From an uncultured Clostridia bacterium (lineage in GTDB: Bacteria > Bacillota > Clostridia > Oscillospirales > Ruminococcaceae), in the NCBI GenBank assembly GCA_947307175.1, contig CAMZIK010000014.1, positions 1 through 43,036 on the forward strand: a stretch of 43,036 bases of DNA. The letters are read 5' to 3'. Below the pieces are notes generated by a model. The model made no database searches and was not told the DNA's origin. It saw only the letters and a program-made list of their open reading frames with translations. The translations under genes were made by a program, and so were the position numbers. This document shows, one piece after another, positions 33,001 to 39,321 of the stretch (its first letter is position 1; the number at the start of each line of letters is the position of its first letter).

Positions 33001-33208
33001 TATTAATCATCGTGAAATGGGTTCAAATGTAATGATATTTGTCCGTGAGTTCAAGAATTCCAAGCTTGGTGCTGCACCATATACATTCCTCGGACTTGCC
33101 GATTTTGTAAAGTCGGAAGGCTCCAAGCCTATGAATGTAGTGTGGAAGCTCCGCAAGCCAATACCTGCAAAGTATCTTAAGAAAACTAATCAGCTGACGG
33201 TGGGATGA
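30092..33208 (+). CDS. PLD-nuclease / superfamily 2 helicase / DUF3427 protein
   Basis: A 1038-residue DNA-processing protein of the kind found in restriction and defence loci. Residues about 130-290 form a phospholipase-D-like nuclease domain: His218-x-Lys in LHAKSYVFYRD, with the GSSNMS part of the motif. The helicase core follows: Walker A ATGTGKTVISAF (residue about 341), IVDEFHHAAAP (DEAH-like, about 435), LGLTATPERMDG, FTVDLYNEGVDIPEI, and motif VI QQLGRGLRLSEGKD. The last ~350 residues match DUF3427. GAGGTG lies before ATG 30092; a GTG at 30083 is less likely. The NUDIX gene starts 1 nt after its stop. Confidence 0.88.
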   Translation: MLKPGLYEQVINKELSAEIDNSEQLIDKRNIDKAEAPQVLAGYLTEIIEKGLSRLPEDDLDGQLGLANKIIMAVTEHTGDDEFDGLSVDQRAEQLLAVANMQNNADGVKGRITMVRPETSVVSSSLFTGAGHEPQMMTELKKEIVSADRIDMLVSFIKWSGLVLILDELSEFTNKGGQLRVITTSYMGATDVKAVEELSKLQNTQIKVSYDTQRTRLHAKSYVFYRDTGFTTAYVGSSNMSNAAMTSGLEWNLKITAHDQPHTIRKINATFENYWNSTDFSMYCANEREHLLQALKAEKYHSDNSDYSFDIRPFSYQQEILDKLTAEREIRKHFKNLVVAATGTGKTVISAFDFKRFRQQNKNARLLFVAHRKEILKQSLKCFRGVLHDANFGELFYGGEVPQSLDNLFITIETFNSQVLDKLTSPDFYDYIIVDEFHHAAAPTYQRLIEYYKPKILLGLTATPERMDGKSILSYFDDRIAAEIRLPEAIDRKLLCPFHYFGVSDDVDLQDIKWSRGGYDRTALSNIYTGNDMRVMLIIRQLNKYVADIDKVKGLGFCVSKEHAEYMALRFNQNNIPSIALTADSKKQERDSAQSKLSKGEIRFIFTVDLYNEGVDIPEINTVLFLRPTESLTVFLQQLGRGLRLSEGKDCLTVLDFIGQAHVRYNFESKFASLLGDTQRSVKREIENGFPLMPKGCYIKLEKLAQKYILDNINQAVGNKSAIVKRLANFTEDSGRTLTLANFLDYYNLDLSSIYATKNSFARLCVQAGVKDGFSEEFEEVITKALPRLSYIDSHRLIELVVDYLPQIDKYTINDFDGVQQRMWQMLQFTIWQKSYEDCGFSDLLEGFRKIAKSPVMLAEILELLYYKYDKIDFIDEPAAVNYDCPLDVHCSYTRDQILVALDFMKPSTVREGVKYLENKKTDLLFVTLNKSDKDYSPTTMYNDYSINDQLFHWQSQSTTTPQSTTGQRYINHREMGSNVMIFVREFKNSKLGAAPYTFLGLADFVKSEGSKPMNVVWKLRKPIPAKYLKKTNQLTVG

Positions 33209-33209
33209 T

Positions 33210-33608
33210 ATGAAAACTATAAGGGTTGTAGCAGCTGTTATATGCGACTCGTTACAGGATAAAAAACGCATATTTGCAACAGCAAGAGGATATGGACAGT
33301 TCAAAGGACAATGGGAATTCCCAGGTGGTAAGATTGAACCTGGAGAGATCCCGCAACATGCTTTGGTAAGAGAAATACAGGAAGAGCTTAATACCAAGAT
33401 AAAAGTTGACGATTTTATCCAGACTGTCGAATATGATTATCCCGATTTTCATCTGTCTATGGATTGTTTCTGGTGTGAGATTATCGAAGGGGACCTGATC
33501 CTTCTTGAAGCACAGGATGCACGGTGGCTTACTAAAGGCGAGCTTGATAGTGTTAATTGGCTGCCTGCTGATATGGAACTGGTGGATAGAATACGAACAC
33601 TTATGTAA
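33210..33608 (+). CDS. NUDIX hydrolase (MutT-like)
   Basis: A 132-residue nucleotide pyrophosphohydrolase. The Nudix box GGKIEPGEIPQHALVREIQEEL is complete (G-x5-E-x7-R-E-U-x-E-E). VAAVICD at the start and FATARGYGQFKGQWEFPGG resemble MutT/CTP pyrophosphohydrolase-type enzymes, so oxidised or modified nucleotides are plausible substrates. It starts directly behind the helicase stop and is translated with it, and the pair looks like a two-gene module. Nucleotide depletion or removal of a signalling nucleotide would be consistent with a defence role, but that is inference. Confidence 0.9.
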   Translation: MKTIRVVAAVICDSLQDKKRIFATARGYGQFKGQWEFPGGKIEPGEIPQHALVREIQEELNTKIKVDDFIQTVEYDYPDFHLSMDCFWCEIIEGDLILLEAQDARWLTKGELDSVNWLPADMELVDRIRTLM

Positions 33609-33658
33609 GTGTGAAAAGCATTGTTTTAACGACAACATTTATGTATGGAGATCAACCT

Positions 33659-33799
33659 ATGCCAAATTACAAAATAAAATACATGTTCGACTGGGGCAGC
33701 GGTGTCTGCCTCTGGTCGAGCAATGACGAAGCAAAAGAAAAGTTCGGCGATTACCCGATAGAAGACCTCGAAAAACTGCCTGTCTCTGCCGCCGCATAA
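33659..33799 (+). CDS. Small conserved protein, 46 aa, probably truncated
   Basis: It begins MPNYKIKYMFDWGSGVCLWS and continues to EKLPVSAAA. GGAG lies about 8 nt before ATG 33659. I recall longer proteins in related bacteria with this same opening and a C-terminal extension, so this copy may be cut short after the first domain; the alanine-rich tail fits out-of-frame sequence. It is 50 nt behind the NUDIX gene and ends at the terminator at 33805. Confidence 0.55.
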   Translation: MPNYKIKYMFDWGSGVCLWSSNDEAKEKFGDYPIEDLEKLPVSAAA

Positions 33800-33804
33800 G
33801 CGGC

Positions 33805-33838
33805 AAAAAGCTCCCTTGCACTTAATGTGTGAGGGAGC
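33805..33838. terminator. Bidirectional terminator closing the peptide array
   Basis: GCTCCCT (33810-33816) pairs with AGGGAGC (33832-33838), extended by an inner TGCAC/GTGTG helix. Read on the minus strand it is followed by TTTTT (33809-33805), so it best ends the tiny-peptide transcript; on the plus strand the run is ATTATTTT. Confidence 0.85.
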
Positions 33839-33863
33839 ATTATTTTGTCTTGTCTGGTTTTTG

Positions 33864-33947
33864 TTATGGGAAGAGTGCAATAGAATTGAATGGAGGGTCG
33901 CAGCTCGTAAGCGGTCCTGTGCCGAGTGGTCCTGTTGTGAAGTTCAT
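33864..33947 (-). CDS. Tiny gene 5 of peptide array: TGPL-type peptide, 27 aa
   Basis: MNFTTGPLGTGPLTSCDPP is followed by a hydrophobic end (FNSIALFP). GAAAGGAG stands 7 nt before the ATG. It is the last of five tiny genes on the minus strand and differs from gene 1 mainly in its first and last residues. The short TGPLGTGPL repeat, single Cys and hydrophobic tail recall precursor or signal peptides. No processing enzyme is seen nearby. Confidence 0.7.
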   Translation of the reverse strand: MNFTTGPLGTGPLTSCDPPFNSIALFP

Positions 33948-34012
33948 AATCATATCTCCTTTCAAAATTGTGTTTATCGGGTAGTTTGTTCGGTCGTTTG
34001 TAAGTTCTTTTA

Positions 34013-34069
34013 TTACTTAACTCTTACTTCAAGGTAAGGGTAAAAGAAGTATGGATAATCAAAGCCCAT
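34013..34069 (-). CDS. Tiny gene 4 of peptide array: aromatic peptide, 18 aa
   Basis: MGFDYPYFFYPYLEVRVK, rich in Tyr and Phe, with GAAAGGAG upstream. The amino acid sequence is identical to gene 2. It alternates with the TGPL-type genes. Confidence 0.68.
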   Translation of the reverse strand: MGFDYPYFFYPYLEVRVK

Positions 34070-34108
34070 GTAGTTTCTCCTTTCTTAGTATTATTTTTTT
34101 GTCGTTCA

Positions 34109-34213
34109 TTACAGGAAGAATATTGAGAGAGGTCCTGTTTCTGTGAGCGGTCCCGTGCCGAGCGGTCCTGTTGTGAGCGGTCCTGTGCCGAGTGGTCCTG
34201 TTGTGAAGTTCAT
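34109..34213 (-). CDS. Tiny gene 3 of peptide array: expanded TGPL-type peptide, 34 aa
   Basis: It opens MNFTTGPLGTGPLTTGPLGT and continues with further GPL units, ending ETGPLSIFFL. The repeat has been doubled compared with genes 1 and 5, and the SCDPPF part is missing. GAAAGGAG stands 7 nt before the ATG. Confidence 0.7.
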   Translation of the reverse strand: MNFTTGPLGTGPLTTGPLGTGPLTETGPLSIFFL

Positions 34214-34278
34214 AATCATATCTCCTTTCAAAATTGTGTTTATCGGGTAGTTTGTTCGGTCGTTTGTAAGTTCTTTTA

Positions 34279-34335
34279 TTACTTAACTCTTACTTCAAGG
34301 TAAGGGTAAAAGAAGTATGGATAATCAAAGCCCAT
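34279..34335 (-). CDS. Tiny gene 2 of peptide array: aromatic peptide, 18 aa
   Basis: Same 18 residues as gene 4, with GAAAGGAG upstream. It belongs to the duplicated 266-bp unit. Confidence 0.68.
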   Translation of the reverse strand: MGFDYPYFFYPYLEVRVK

Positions 34336-34377
34336 GTTTTTTCTCCTTTCGTTCAGATTTTTATATCAGTTTTTTTA

Positions 34378-34461
34378 TCAAGTGAAGAGTGTAATAAAAC
34401 TGAATGGTGGGTCGCAGCTTGTAAGCGGTCCTGTGCCGAGAGGTCCTGTTGAAAATGTCAA
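34378..34461 (-). CDS. Tiny gene 1 of peptide array: TGPL-type peptide, 27 aa
   Basis: It starts with TTG 34461 behind GAAAGGAG (34476-34469) and reads MTFSTGPLGTGPLTSCDPPF, ending SFITLFT. It is the first gene after promoter P1, whose start site lies about 38 nt upstream. Confidence 0.65.
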   Translation of the reverse strand: MTFSTGPLGTGPLTSCDPPFSFITLFT

Positions 34462-34505
34462 ATTAGTTCTCCTTTCTATGTATTTGGTTTTCTTTTGTTG
34501 TACTT

Positions 34506-34539
34506 AGTATATCATACCGACTACAACACAAGTACAACA
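34506..34539 (-). promoter_or_regulatory. Direct-repeat promoter P1 (peptide array, proximal)
   Basis: On the minus strand: TGTTGTACT (34539-34531), 2 nt, TGTTGTAGT (34528-34520), 8 nt, TATACT (34511-34506). There is no separate -35; the repeats take its place, as with an activator. Confidence 0.8.
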
Positions 34540-34599
34540 GATTTTTTTGTTTTTTTGTTTTTTTAGAAGTTTGTTTTGTTTTTCCTTTTCTTTGACTAC

Positions 34600-34633
34600 A
34601 GTATAGCACACGCACTACAACAAAAGTACAACA
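34600..34633 (-). promoter_or_regulatory. Direct-repeat promoter P2 (peptide array, distal)
   Basis: On the minus strand: TGTTGTACT (34633-34625), 2 nt, TGTTGTAGT (34622-34614), 8 nt, TATACT (34605-34600), then GTAGTCAAAGAAAA, which recurs behind P4 and P5. Confidence 0.8.
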
Positions 34634-34743
34634 CAAAAAACTTTTTCCAAAAAAATATTTTCCACGGTTTTACGCCTGTTTTGCGAGATAAACAGTCTGA
34701 CCACGAAAATGTTTATAAATCTCTTTTCTTTTTGTTGAAGACA

Positions 34744-34752
34744 TGCTATACT
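34744..34752 (+). promoter_or_regulatory. Extended -10 promoter of the histidine kinase gene
   Basis: TGCTATACT with a weak -35; the start codon is about 27 nt downstream. Confidence 0.5.
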
Positions 34753-34778
34753 ATATAAAAAGCATGAGGTGGTGATAG

Positions 34779-36707
34779 GTGTTGAAATTTCTGAAAAGCA
34801 AACTGCCGGGACTGTTGATCATGTTACTAGTTTGTATTATCTTTGTCTGCGTTGCCTGCCTGACGATAAGAAATTTTACAAAGACATTTTTTATGGAAAC
34901 ACCGTATATGTTCCTTGATGGCGAATACCGCGTTGAGAACGACGAATGGAAACCGATAGACGCAGACGAGCCTATCAATGAAACTTTCCATTATATCAGT
35001 TTCAAGGGAACTATCCCAAGATCGATACTTGATTACAACAAGCAGATAACGGTCACCTCTAAAAATATATGGATAACCATGTTCGCCGAAGACGGCACGA
35101 CTATTTTTGATAACAGTTACACGAACTTTCAAGAGATGAGGGATAATTATTGGCCGGAGGGTATGGATCGTGAAAGTCCCGAGGCGAAGCAGGGCTACAA
35201 TAATTATATTGATGTATTAAAGGAAAAGCATCCCTTCTCGTTTGATATGCCCGACACGCCCGGATATTACTGTGTAAATATAGATACCCAGCTGCTCAAA
35301 GAGATATTTCCCGATACTGATGTGCAGTTCACCATAGAAGCAGAAAATCCATACAAGATGGCGCCTGCACGTTTCAGCGATATTTTCAGTGTTACGATAA
35401 GCGATGGAAACGGCGTTCATCAGCAGCTTATCGAGAATATGCTGCCGATGCTGATACTTTTTGCAACGGTGTGCATGTTCGGTCTGTTATTCTTCCCCGT
35501 GGCAAGCATAGTTCTCGGCAGGGTGGATTTCAAGTACCTGTCCTTCGGTGCGCTGTGCTTTTTCTGGGGAATATATATGATAATGAACGTCACGGGCAGC
35601 TTCCTGAACTACTGGATATATGACTCGACCGAGTGCCTGTTTATCGACAAGATGAACGCCAACCTGTTTGCGCTCTCGCTGATAGTCTATTTCCGATCAA
35701 ATCTGACAAAGCCCGTTTCACGAATGATAAGCGCTGTGCTTGCGATAATTGACACTATTGTTGTTATAATCGCTGCTGCGCTGCACCTTTTTGCGGTGAC
35801 CGATATGGTCGTCTCTGGCGTTTTCATAAACATCGCAATAGGCATAACCGCTATTGTGTTCATCGTCCTGCTTTCGAGCGAGATAAAAAGCTCCCACGAT
35901 GCTATGCTTTCAATGATAATGTGGACACCGATGATAATGGCGCTGATAATCGACATCTTCAATCAGTTCGCCAGCTTTTCAAGCATTCACTTTTTCACCT
36001 ACGGTCTTGGGGTAACAATGGGCGCTCAGCTTGTACGGATCCTGTTCGACCTGCGTAAACAGCGCCTCGAAGCGTTACGCTACCAGCAGATACAGAAAGA
36101 GCTTTACGAAGCAAAAGTTCAGGTCATGGTATCCCAGATACGCCCGCACTTTATGTATAACGCACTTTCGTCTATCGCAATGCTTTGCAAAATAAAACCC
36201 GAAACAGCCTATGAGGCGACAATAAAATTCTCTGACTACCTCAGAGGCAATATGGACTCGTTAAAACAGACTGCTCCCGTTCCGTTCAAAAAAGAATTAG
36301 AACATCTTGAAAAGTACCTTTACATCGAAAAACTCCGCTTCGGCAAAAAGCTGAATATCGAATACGACATTCAGGCAGACAGCTTTGAGATCCCGCTTCT
36401 GTCAGTCCAGCCGCTTGTTGAAAACGCCGTCAAGCACGGAGTCGGCATGAAAGAGGACGGCGGCACGGTGACTATCTCCACCCATGAAACAGACGAGAAT
36501 TTTGAGATAATCGTCTCCGACGACGGCGTTGGATTTGATACCAGCGAGGTCAAAAACGACGGACGCTCCCACATCGGAATGGAAAACACCAAACGCCGAC
36601 TCAAAGATATGTGCAATGCCGATGTTGTGATTACAAGCGTAATCGGCGAGGGCACCACCGCTAAGATAATCATTCCCAAGATCAAGGAAGAAACAGAGCA
36701 AGGATAA
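34779..36707 (+). CDS. LytS/YesM-type sensor histidine kinase
   Basis: A 642-residue membrane kinase. A first helix (residues about 8-33) precedes an extracellular sensor region of about 180 residues. Several closely spaced membrane helices follow (about 215-410). The cytoplasmic part has a short coiled region (RYQQIQKELYEAKVQVM), the phosphoacceptor box SQIRPHFMYNALSSI (His457), and an ATPase domain with PLVENAVKHGV (N box) and DDGVGF plus GRSHIGMENTKRRL (G boxes). The start is GTG 34779 with AGGTGG upstream. No response regulator gene is in the window. It is divergent from the peptide array, so it is a candidate sensor of those peptides; that is inference. Confidence 0.88.
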   Translation: MLKFLKSKLPGLLIMLLVCIIFVCVACLTIRNFTKTFFMETPYMFLDGEYRVENDEWKPIDADEPINETFHYISFKGTIPRSILDYNKQITVTSKNIWITMFAEDGTTIFDNSYTNFQEMRDNYWPEGMDRESPEAKQGYNNYIDVLKEKHPFSFDMPDTPGYYCVNIDTQLLKEIFPDTDVQFTIEAENPYKMAPARFSDIFSVTISDGNGVHQQLIENMLPMLILFATVCMFGLLFFPVASIVLGRVDFKYLSFGALCFFWGIYMIMNVTGSFLNYWIYDSTECLFIDKMNANLFALSLIVYFRSNLTKPVSRMISAVLAIIDTIVVIIAAALHLFAVTDMVVSGVFINIAIGITAIVFIVLLSSEIKSSHDAMLSMIMWTPMIMALIIDIFNQFASFSSIHFFTYGLGVTMGAQLVRILFDLRKQRLEALRYQQIQKELYEAKVQVMVSQIRPHFMYNALSSIAMLCKIKPETAYEATIKFSDYLRGNMDSLKQTAPVPFKKELEHLEKYLYIEKLRFGKKLNIEYDIQADSFEIPLLSVQPLVENAVKHGVGMKEDGGTVTISTHETDENFEIIVSDDGVGFDTSEVKNDGRSHIGMENTKRRLKDMCNADVVITSVIGEGTTAKIIIPKIKEETEQG

Positions 36708-36754
36708 ACCCGTATCACCGATCAGATCTCCTTTACATCGGCAAAAAACGCAAA

Positions 36755-36794
36755 AAAGGCAGCAGCCCCGAGTAATTTCGGAACTGCTGTCTTT
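36755..36794. terminator. Terminator between histidine kinase and LRR gene
   Basis: AAAGGCAGCAG (36755-36765) pairs with CTGCTGTCTTT (36784-36794), with A- and T-rich ends, so it can act on both convergent transcripts. Confidence 0.78.
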
Positions 36795-36853
36795 AGTATT
36801 TGAGGAGGTATTAAGAGAAATTTGTTTTATTGGGGATTATGTGTGCCGCCGCA

Positions 36854-38383
36854 TTATTCAGCAGCCACGAATGTAACATTGACGCTGGTGGCGAACCTTA
36901 TCTGATAATCGCCTAATGCTGCGCTCGGAACATGGCATTTAGTCATCTTTGCAGACATAAAATCGTCAACCATTTTATCTTCCCATGTCAGTTTCTTCGG
37001 GTCAGTCACGAGCATATGCACATCTTTGCAGTTCTTGCAGCAGAAGAATGCGTTATCGTTTATCTGAGTTACAGTCGAAGGGATAGTAACAGATGTAAGA
37101 GCATCGTTGTATGCGAATGCGCAACGATTGATAGTTGTCACACCATCAGATATAGTTGCAGATTTAAGAGCACTACATGCGTAAAATGCACACTCGCCGA
37201 CCTTTGTCACGCTCTTTGGTATAGTTATTTCTGTGAGTGACTTGCAGTAAGCAAAAGTAGAGTCCTCAATAGCCGTCAGCTTGCTGCCCTCTGCAAAGGT
37301 AACTGTTTTCAGTGCTTGGCAGTAGTAGAATGCATATTTATCTATCGTTGTCACGCTTGCAGGGATATTTATTTCAGTGAGCTTCTCGTCGCCGTTGAAA
37401 GCATCTTCGCCTATCTTGGTCACGCTGTCGGGGATAGTTACGGAGGTGATCGACTGGCAGTTGTAGAATGCGCCGCTGCCAATCGAGGTTATACCATCTT
37501 CTATCACAACAGTTTTTATCTTGTCCCTGTATTCTTTCCACGGACCTGTGTGTCCTGCGCCGAAGTCATACATATCACCCTTGCCGCTGATAGTCAGCTT
37601 GCCGTTGTCGTCAAGCTCCCAGGTAGCGTTTTCGCCGCACTTGTTGTCAATAAACTTAACGTTTAAGGTATCACCAAATGCCTGGTTATAGCCGTCAAAT
37701 GTTCCCTGAGGAATGTTGCACTGTGTCTGCTTGCTTGGCATGAAATCGTCGTTGTTGTCTTTCCATGTCAGCTTGCTCGGGTCGGTGACATCAATATTTA
37801 TTTGCTTGCAGTTTGTACAGCCGAAGAATGCGTTGTCTTTGATCTCTGTCACGGTTGAAGGAAGGTTCAGATAAGAGATCTCTTTGCACTGGTAAAATGC
37901 CTCAAAACCTATTGTAGTTACGCCGTCGGGGACATTTGCACTTGACAGAGCGGTGCAGCAGTCGAATGCATCTGAGCCTATCGTTGTCACGCTGTTTGCA
38001 ATGTATGCCATGGTCAGATGTGTGCAGTAAGCAAAAGCGTAGCTGCCAACGTTGGTAATGCCGTCTTCTATTTCAACGGATATTATGCTTGACCTGAAAT
38101 TGCGCCAGGGCTGCATATCATCGTTGACAAAATCGGTCATCGCACCCGTGCCGCTGATAGTCAGCTTGCCGTTGGTGTCCAGTGTCCAGGTAGCATTCTC
38201 GCCGCAGCTTCCGCTCTCTGCGGTATCTGCGCTTGCGGAAAAGCTTGTGCCGCCTAACAAGCGTTTTTCAGTTTTGCTGTTTACGGGCAGCATTAGCATT
38301 GTGCCGATCATTACTGTTGCGATAGTGCCTGCTGCGATTTTTTTAAAGTGTCTTGTCTGTATGATCTTAGATATTGTTTTCAT
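36854..38383 (-). CDS. Secreted BspA-like leucine-rich repeat protein
   Basis: A 509-residue exported protein. The N-terminus has a basic stretch and a hydrophobic helix (KKIAAGTIATVMIGTMLML), then Ala-rich signal-like sequence (FSASADTA). The body is an internal duplication: CGENATWTLDTNGKLTISG starts near residue 60 and a close copy, CGENATWELDDNGKLTISG, near residue 249. Each copy is followed by LRR_5 units (IEDGITNVGSYAFAYC and similar) and a TDPSKLTW/TDPKKLTW cap. There is no wall-sorting motif. GAAAGGA precedes ATG 38383. It is driven by the direct-repeat promoter P3, so it should belong to the same regulon as the peptide array. Confidence 0.87.
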   Translation of the reverse strand: MKTISKIIQTRHFKKIAAGTIATVMIGTMLMLPVNSKTEKRLLGGTSFSASADTAESGSCGENATWTLDTNGKLTISGTGAMTDFVNDDMQPWRNFRSSIISVEIEDGITNVGSYAFAYCTHLTMAYIANSVTTIGSDAFDCCTALSSANVPDGVTTIGFEAFYQCKEISYLNLPSTVTEIKDNAFFGCTNCKQINIDVTDPSKLTWKDNNDDFMPSKQTQCNIPQGTFDGYNQAFGDTLNVKFIDNKCGENATWELDDNGKLTISGKGDMYDFGAGHTGPWKEYRDKIKTVVIEDGITSIGSGAFYNCQSITSVTIPDSVTKIGEDAFNGDEKLTEINIPASVTTIDKYAFYYCQALKTVTFAEGSKLTAIEDSTFAYCKSLTEITIPKSVTKVGECAFYACSALKSATISDGVTTINRCAFAYNDALTSVTIPSTVTQINDNAFFCCKNCKDVHMLVTDPKKLTWEDKMVDDFMSAKMTKCHVPSAALGDYQIRFATSVNVTFVAAE

Positions 38384-38451
38384 ATTATTTGTCCTTTCTT
38401 TTTTAGTTTGTTGTTGACCTTTTGTTTTAACGTTTCCGTTCTTTTGACCAA

Positions 38452-38485
38452 AGTATATCATACCGACTACAACAGAAGAACAACA
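38452..38485 (-). promoter_or_regulatory. Direct-repeat promoter P3 (secreted LRR protein)
   Basis: On the minus strand: TGTTGTTCT (38485-38477), 2 nt, TGTTGTAGT (38474-38466), 8 nt, TATACT (38457-38452), followed by TTGGTCAAAAG. One repeat has a single mismatch to the consensus. Confidence 0.8.
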
Positions 38486-38543
38486 GCTTTTATAAAAAAA
38501 TAAAAAAATATTTCCGATGCAAAAAAATATACCCACAGTTTAC

Positions 38544-38572
38544 TTGAAATTATCACAAACATATGTTATACT
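38544..38572 (+). promoter_or_regulatory. Promoter of the 39-aa gene
   Basis: TTGAAA at 38544-38549, 17 bp, TATACT at 38567-38572. Confidence 0.75.
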
Positions 38573-38603
38573 GTAGAAAACATTACGAAAGGAGTTGCCT
38601 GAA

Positions 38604-38723
38604 ATGAACAGGTCTGCTATTTTTACAAGTCTGCATAGTGAGTCATATCTGGGTCTCGTTCTCGAAAGCGAAGAGGCTCTTATTGTGCTGCGTACAGACG
38701 ATAGTGGACAAACGTTCAGGTGA
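38604..38723 (+). CDS. Small protein, 39 aa, upstream of the XRE/tRNA unit
   Basis: It starts MNRSAIFTSLHSESYLGLVL and ends DSGQTFR, after GAAAGGAG and a good promoter. It is acidic with no membrane helix. A terminator follows at 38755, so it may be a stand-alone small gene or a leader peptide controlling readthrough into the XRE gene. No family is recognised. Confidence 0.5.
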   Translation: MNRSAIFTSLHSESYLGLVLESEEALIVLRTDDSGQTFR

Positions 38724-38754
38724 CGCTCTTTGTGTTCATCTTTTTAACGAGTGG

Positions 38755-38787
38755 CACCGTCTGCACGACAGCAGGCGGTGTATTTTT
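38755..38787 (+). terminator. Terminator or attenuator before the XRE gene
   Basis: CACCGTCTGC (38755-38764) pairs with GCAGGCGGTG (38771-38780), followed by TATTTTT. Readthrough would reach the XRE gene and tRNAs. Confidence 0.85.
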
Positions 38788-38827
38788 ATGCCCAAAAGAT
38801 TGAACACACAGAAAGGAGATATTAACA

Positions 38828-39052
38828 ATGCCGATAATAGATATGAAAGCAACAGGCGTGAACATAAAGACTATGATAAAACAGAACGGTTTCAAGATAG
38901 CAGATGTTCAGGCAAGGTGCGGCTTCAATACTCCGCAGGCTATTTTCAAATGGATGCGCGGAGATGCCGTGCCGACTATCGACAATATGATAATTCTGGC
39001 TGATATGTTCGGCGTGCCGATAGATAAAATAATAATCGTCACTCGCGTTTGA
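38828..39052 (+). CDS. Small XRE-family HTH regulator
   Basis: A 74-residue DNA-binding protein that is almost only a helix-turn-helix: IKTMIKQNGFKIADVQARCG, then TPQAIFKWMRGDAVPTIDNM, the recognition helix and loop of the Cro/C1 fold, and LADMFGVPIDKIIIV to close. AAAGGAG is well placed. The stop codon lies 12 nt before tRNA-Tyr, so gene and tRNAs are probably on one transcript. It could control its own promoter or an element to which the tRNAs belong. Family is clear; target is unknown. Confidence 0.85.
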   Translation: MPIIDMKATGVNIKTMIKQNGFKIADVQARCGFNTPQAIFKWMRGDAVPTIDNMIILADMFGVPIDKIIIVTRV

Positions 39053-39064
39053 GTGACGATATAT

Positions 39065-39156
39065 GGGCAAGTATGCGCAGCTGGCGAACGCAGCAGACTG
39101 TAAATCTGCCACCCTTGCGGTAAACGTCGCAGGTTCGAGTCCTGCCTTGCCCACCA
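39065..39156 (+). tRNA. tRNA-Tyr (GTA)
   Basis: Acceptor GGGCAAG/CTTGCCC, anticodon loop CTGTAAA (GTA), a long class II variable arm, T-arm GCAGG-TTCGAGT-CCTGC and encoded CCA. Confidence 0.95.
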
Positions 39157-39161
39157 TATAC

Positions 39162-39235
39162 GGTCGCATCGTTCAACAGGAAGGACCGGAGGTTAATGCG
39201 TGACTCCGATGTGGGTTCGAATCCCGCTGCGATCA
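39162..39235 (+). tRNA. tRNA-like gene, anticodon not assignable
   Basis: Acceptor GGTCGCA/TGCGATC, D-arm GTTC/GGAC and T-arm GTGGG-TTCGAAT-CCCGC all pair. The anticodon arm does not fold normally: CGGAG pairs with CTCCG around a 12-nt loop (GTTAATGCGTGA) rather than 7 nt. No CCA is encoded. It is either a pseudo-tRNA or an unusual decoder. Confidence 0.55.
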
Positions 39236-39241
39236 TCATAT

Positions 39242-39315
39242 GCAGGATTGGCGGAACTGGCATACGCACTCGGCTAAGAACCGTGGTTTTAAGGGTTCGA
39301 CTCCCTTATCCTGTA
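39242..39315 (+). tRNA. Probable tRNA-Leu (AAG), non-canonical
   Basis: Acceptor GCAGGAT/ATCCTGT (one G-T), anticodon loop CTAAGAA (AAG) on a stem with one mismatch, T-arm AAGGG-TTCGACT-CCCTT. The Leu-like D-arm (GGCGGAACTGG) is present, but the variable arm is short, and CCA is absent. Leu AAG is rare in bacteria. Confidence 0.65.
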
Positions 39316-39321
39316 TTATAT

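Larger units (their letters stand above)
33935..34335 (-). repeat. Tandem duplication of a 266-bp two-gene unit
   Basis: Bases 33935-34069 and 34201-34335 are nearly identical and 266 bp apart. Each unit carries one aromatic-peptide gene and the start of one TGPL-peptide gene, so the array grew by duplication. The intergene spacer is conserved as well as the coding parts. Confidence 0.85.

Noticed and set aside
33864..34461. CRISPR-like array, because repeats recur with spacers
   Set aside because: Units are 266 bp, hold ribosome sites and open frames, and there are only two to three copies; no cas genes are present.
34506..34633. Classical LytTR (AgrA-type) binding sites
   Set aside because: The repeats are 11 bp apart centre to centre and do not match the usual 9-bp consensus with 12-13-bp gaps; the regulator class is left open.
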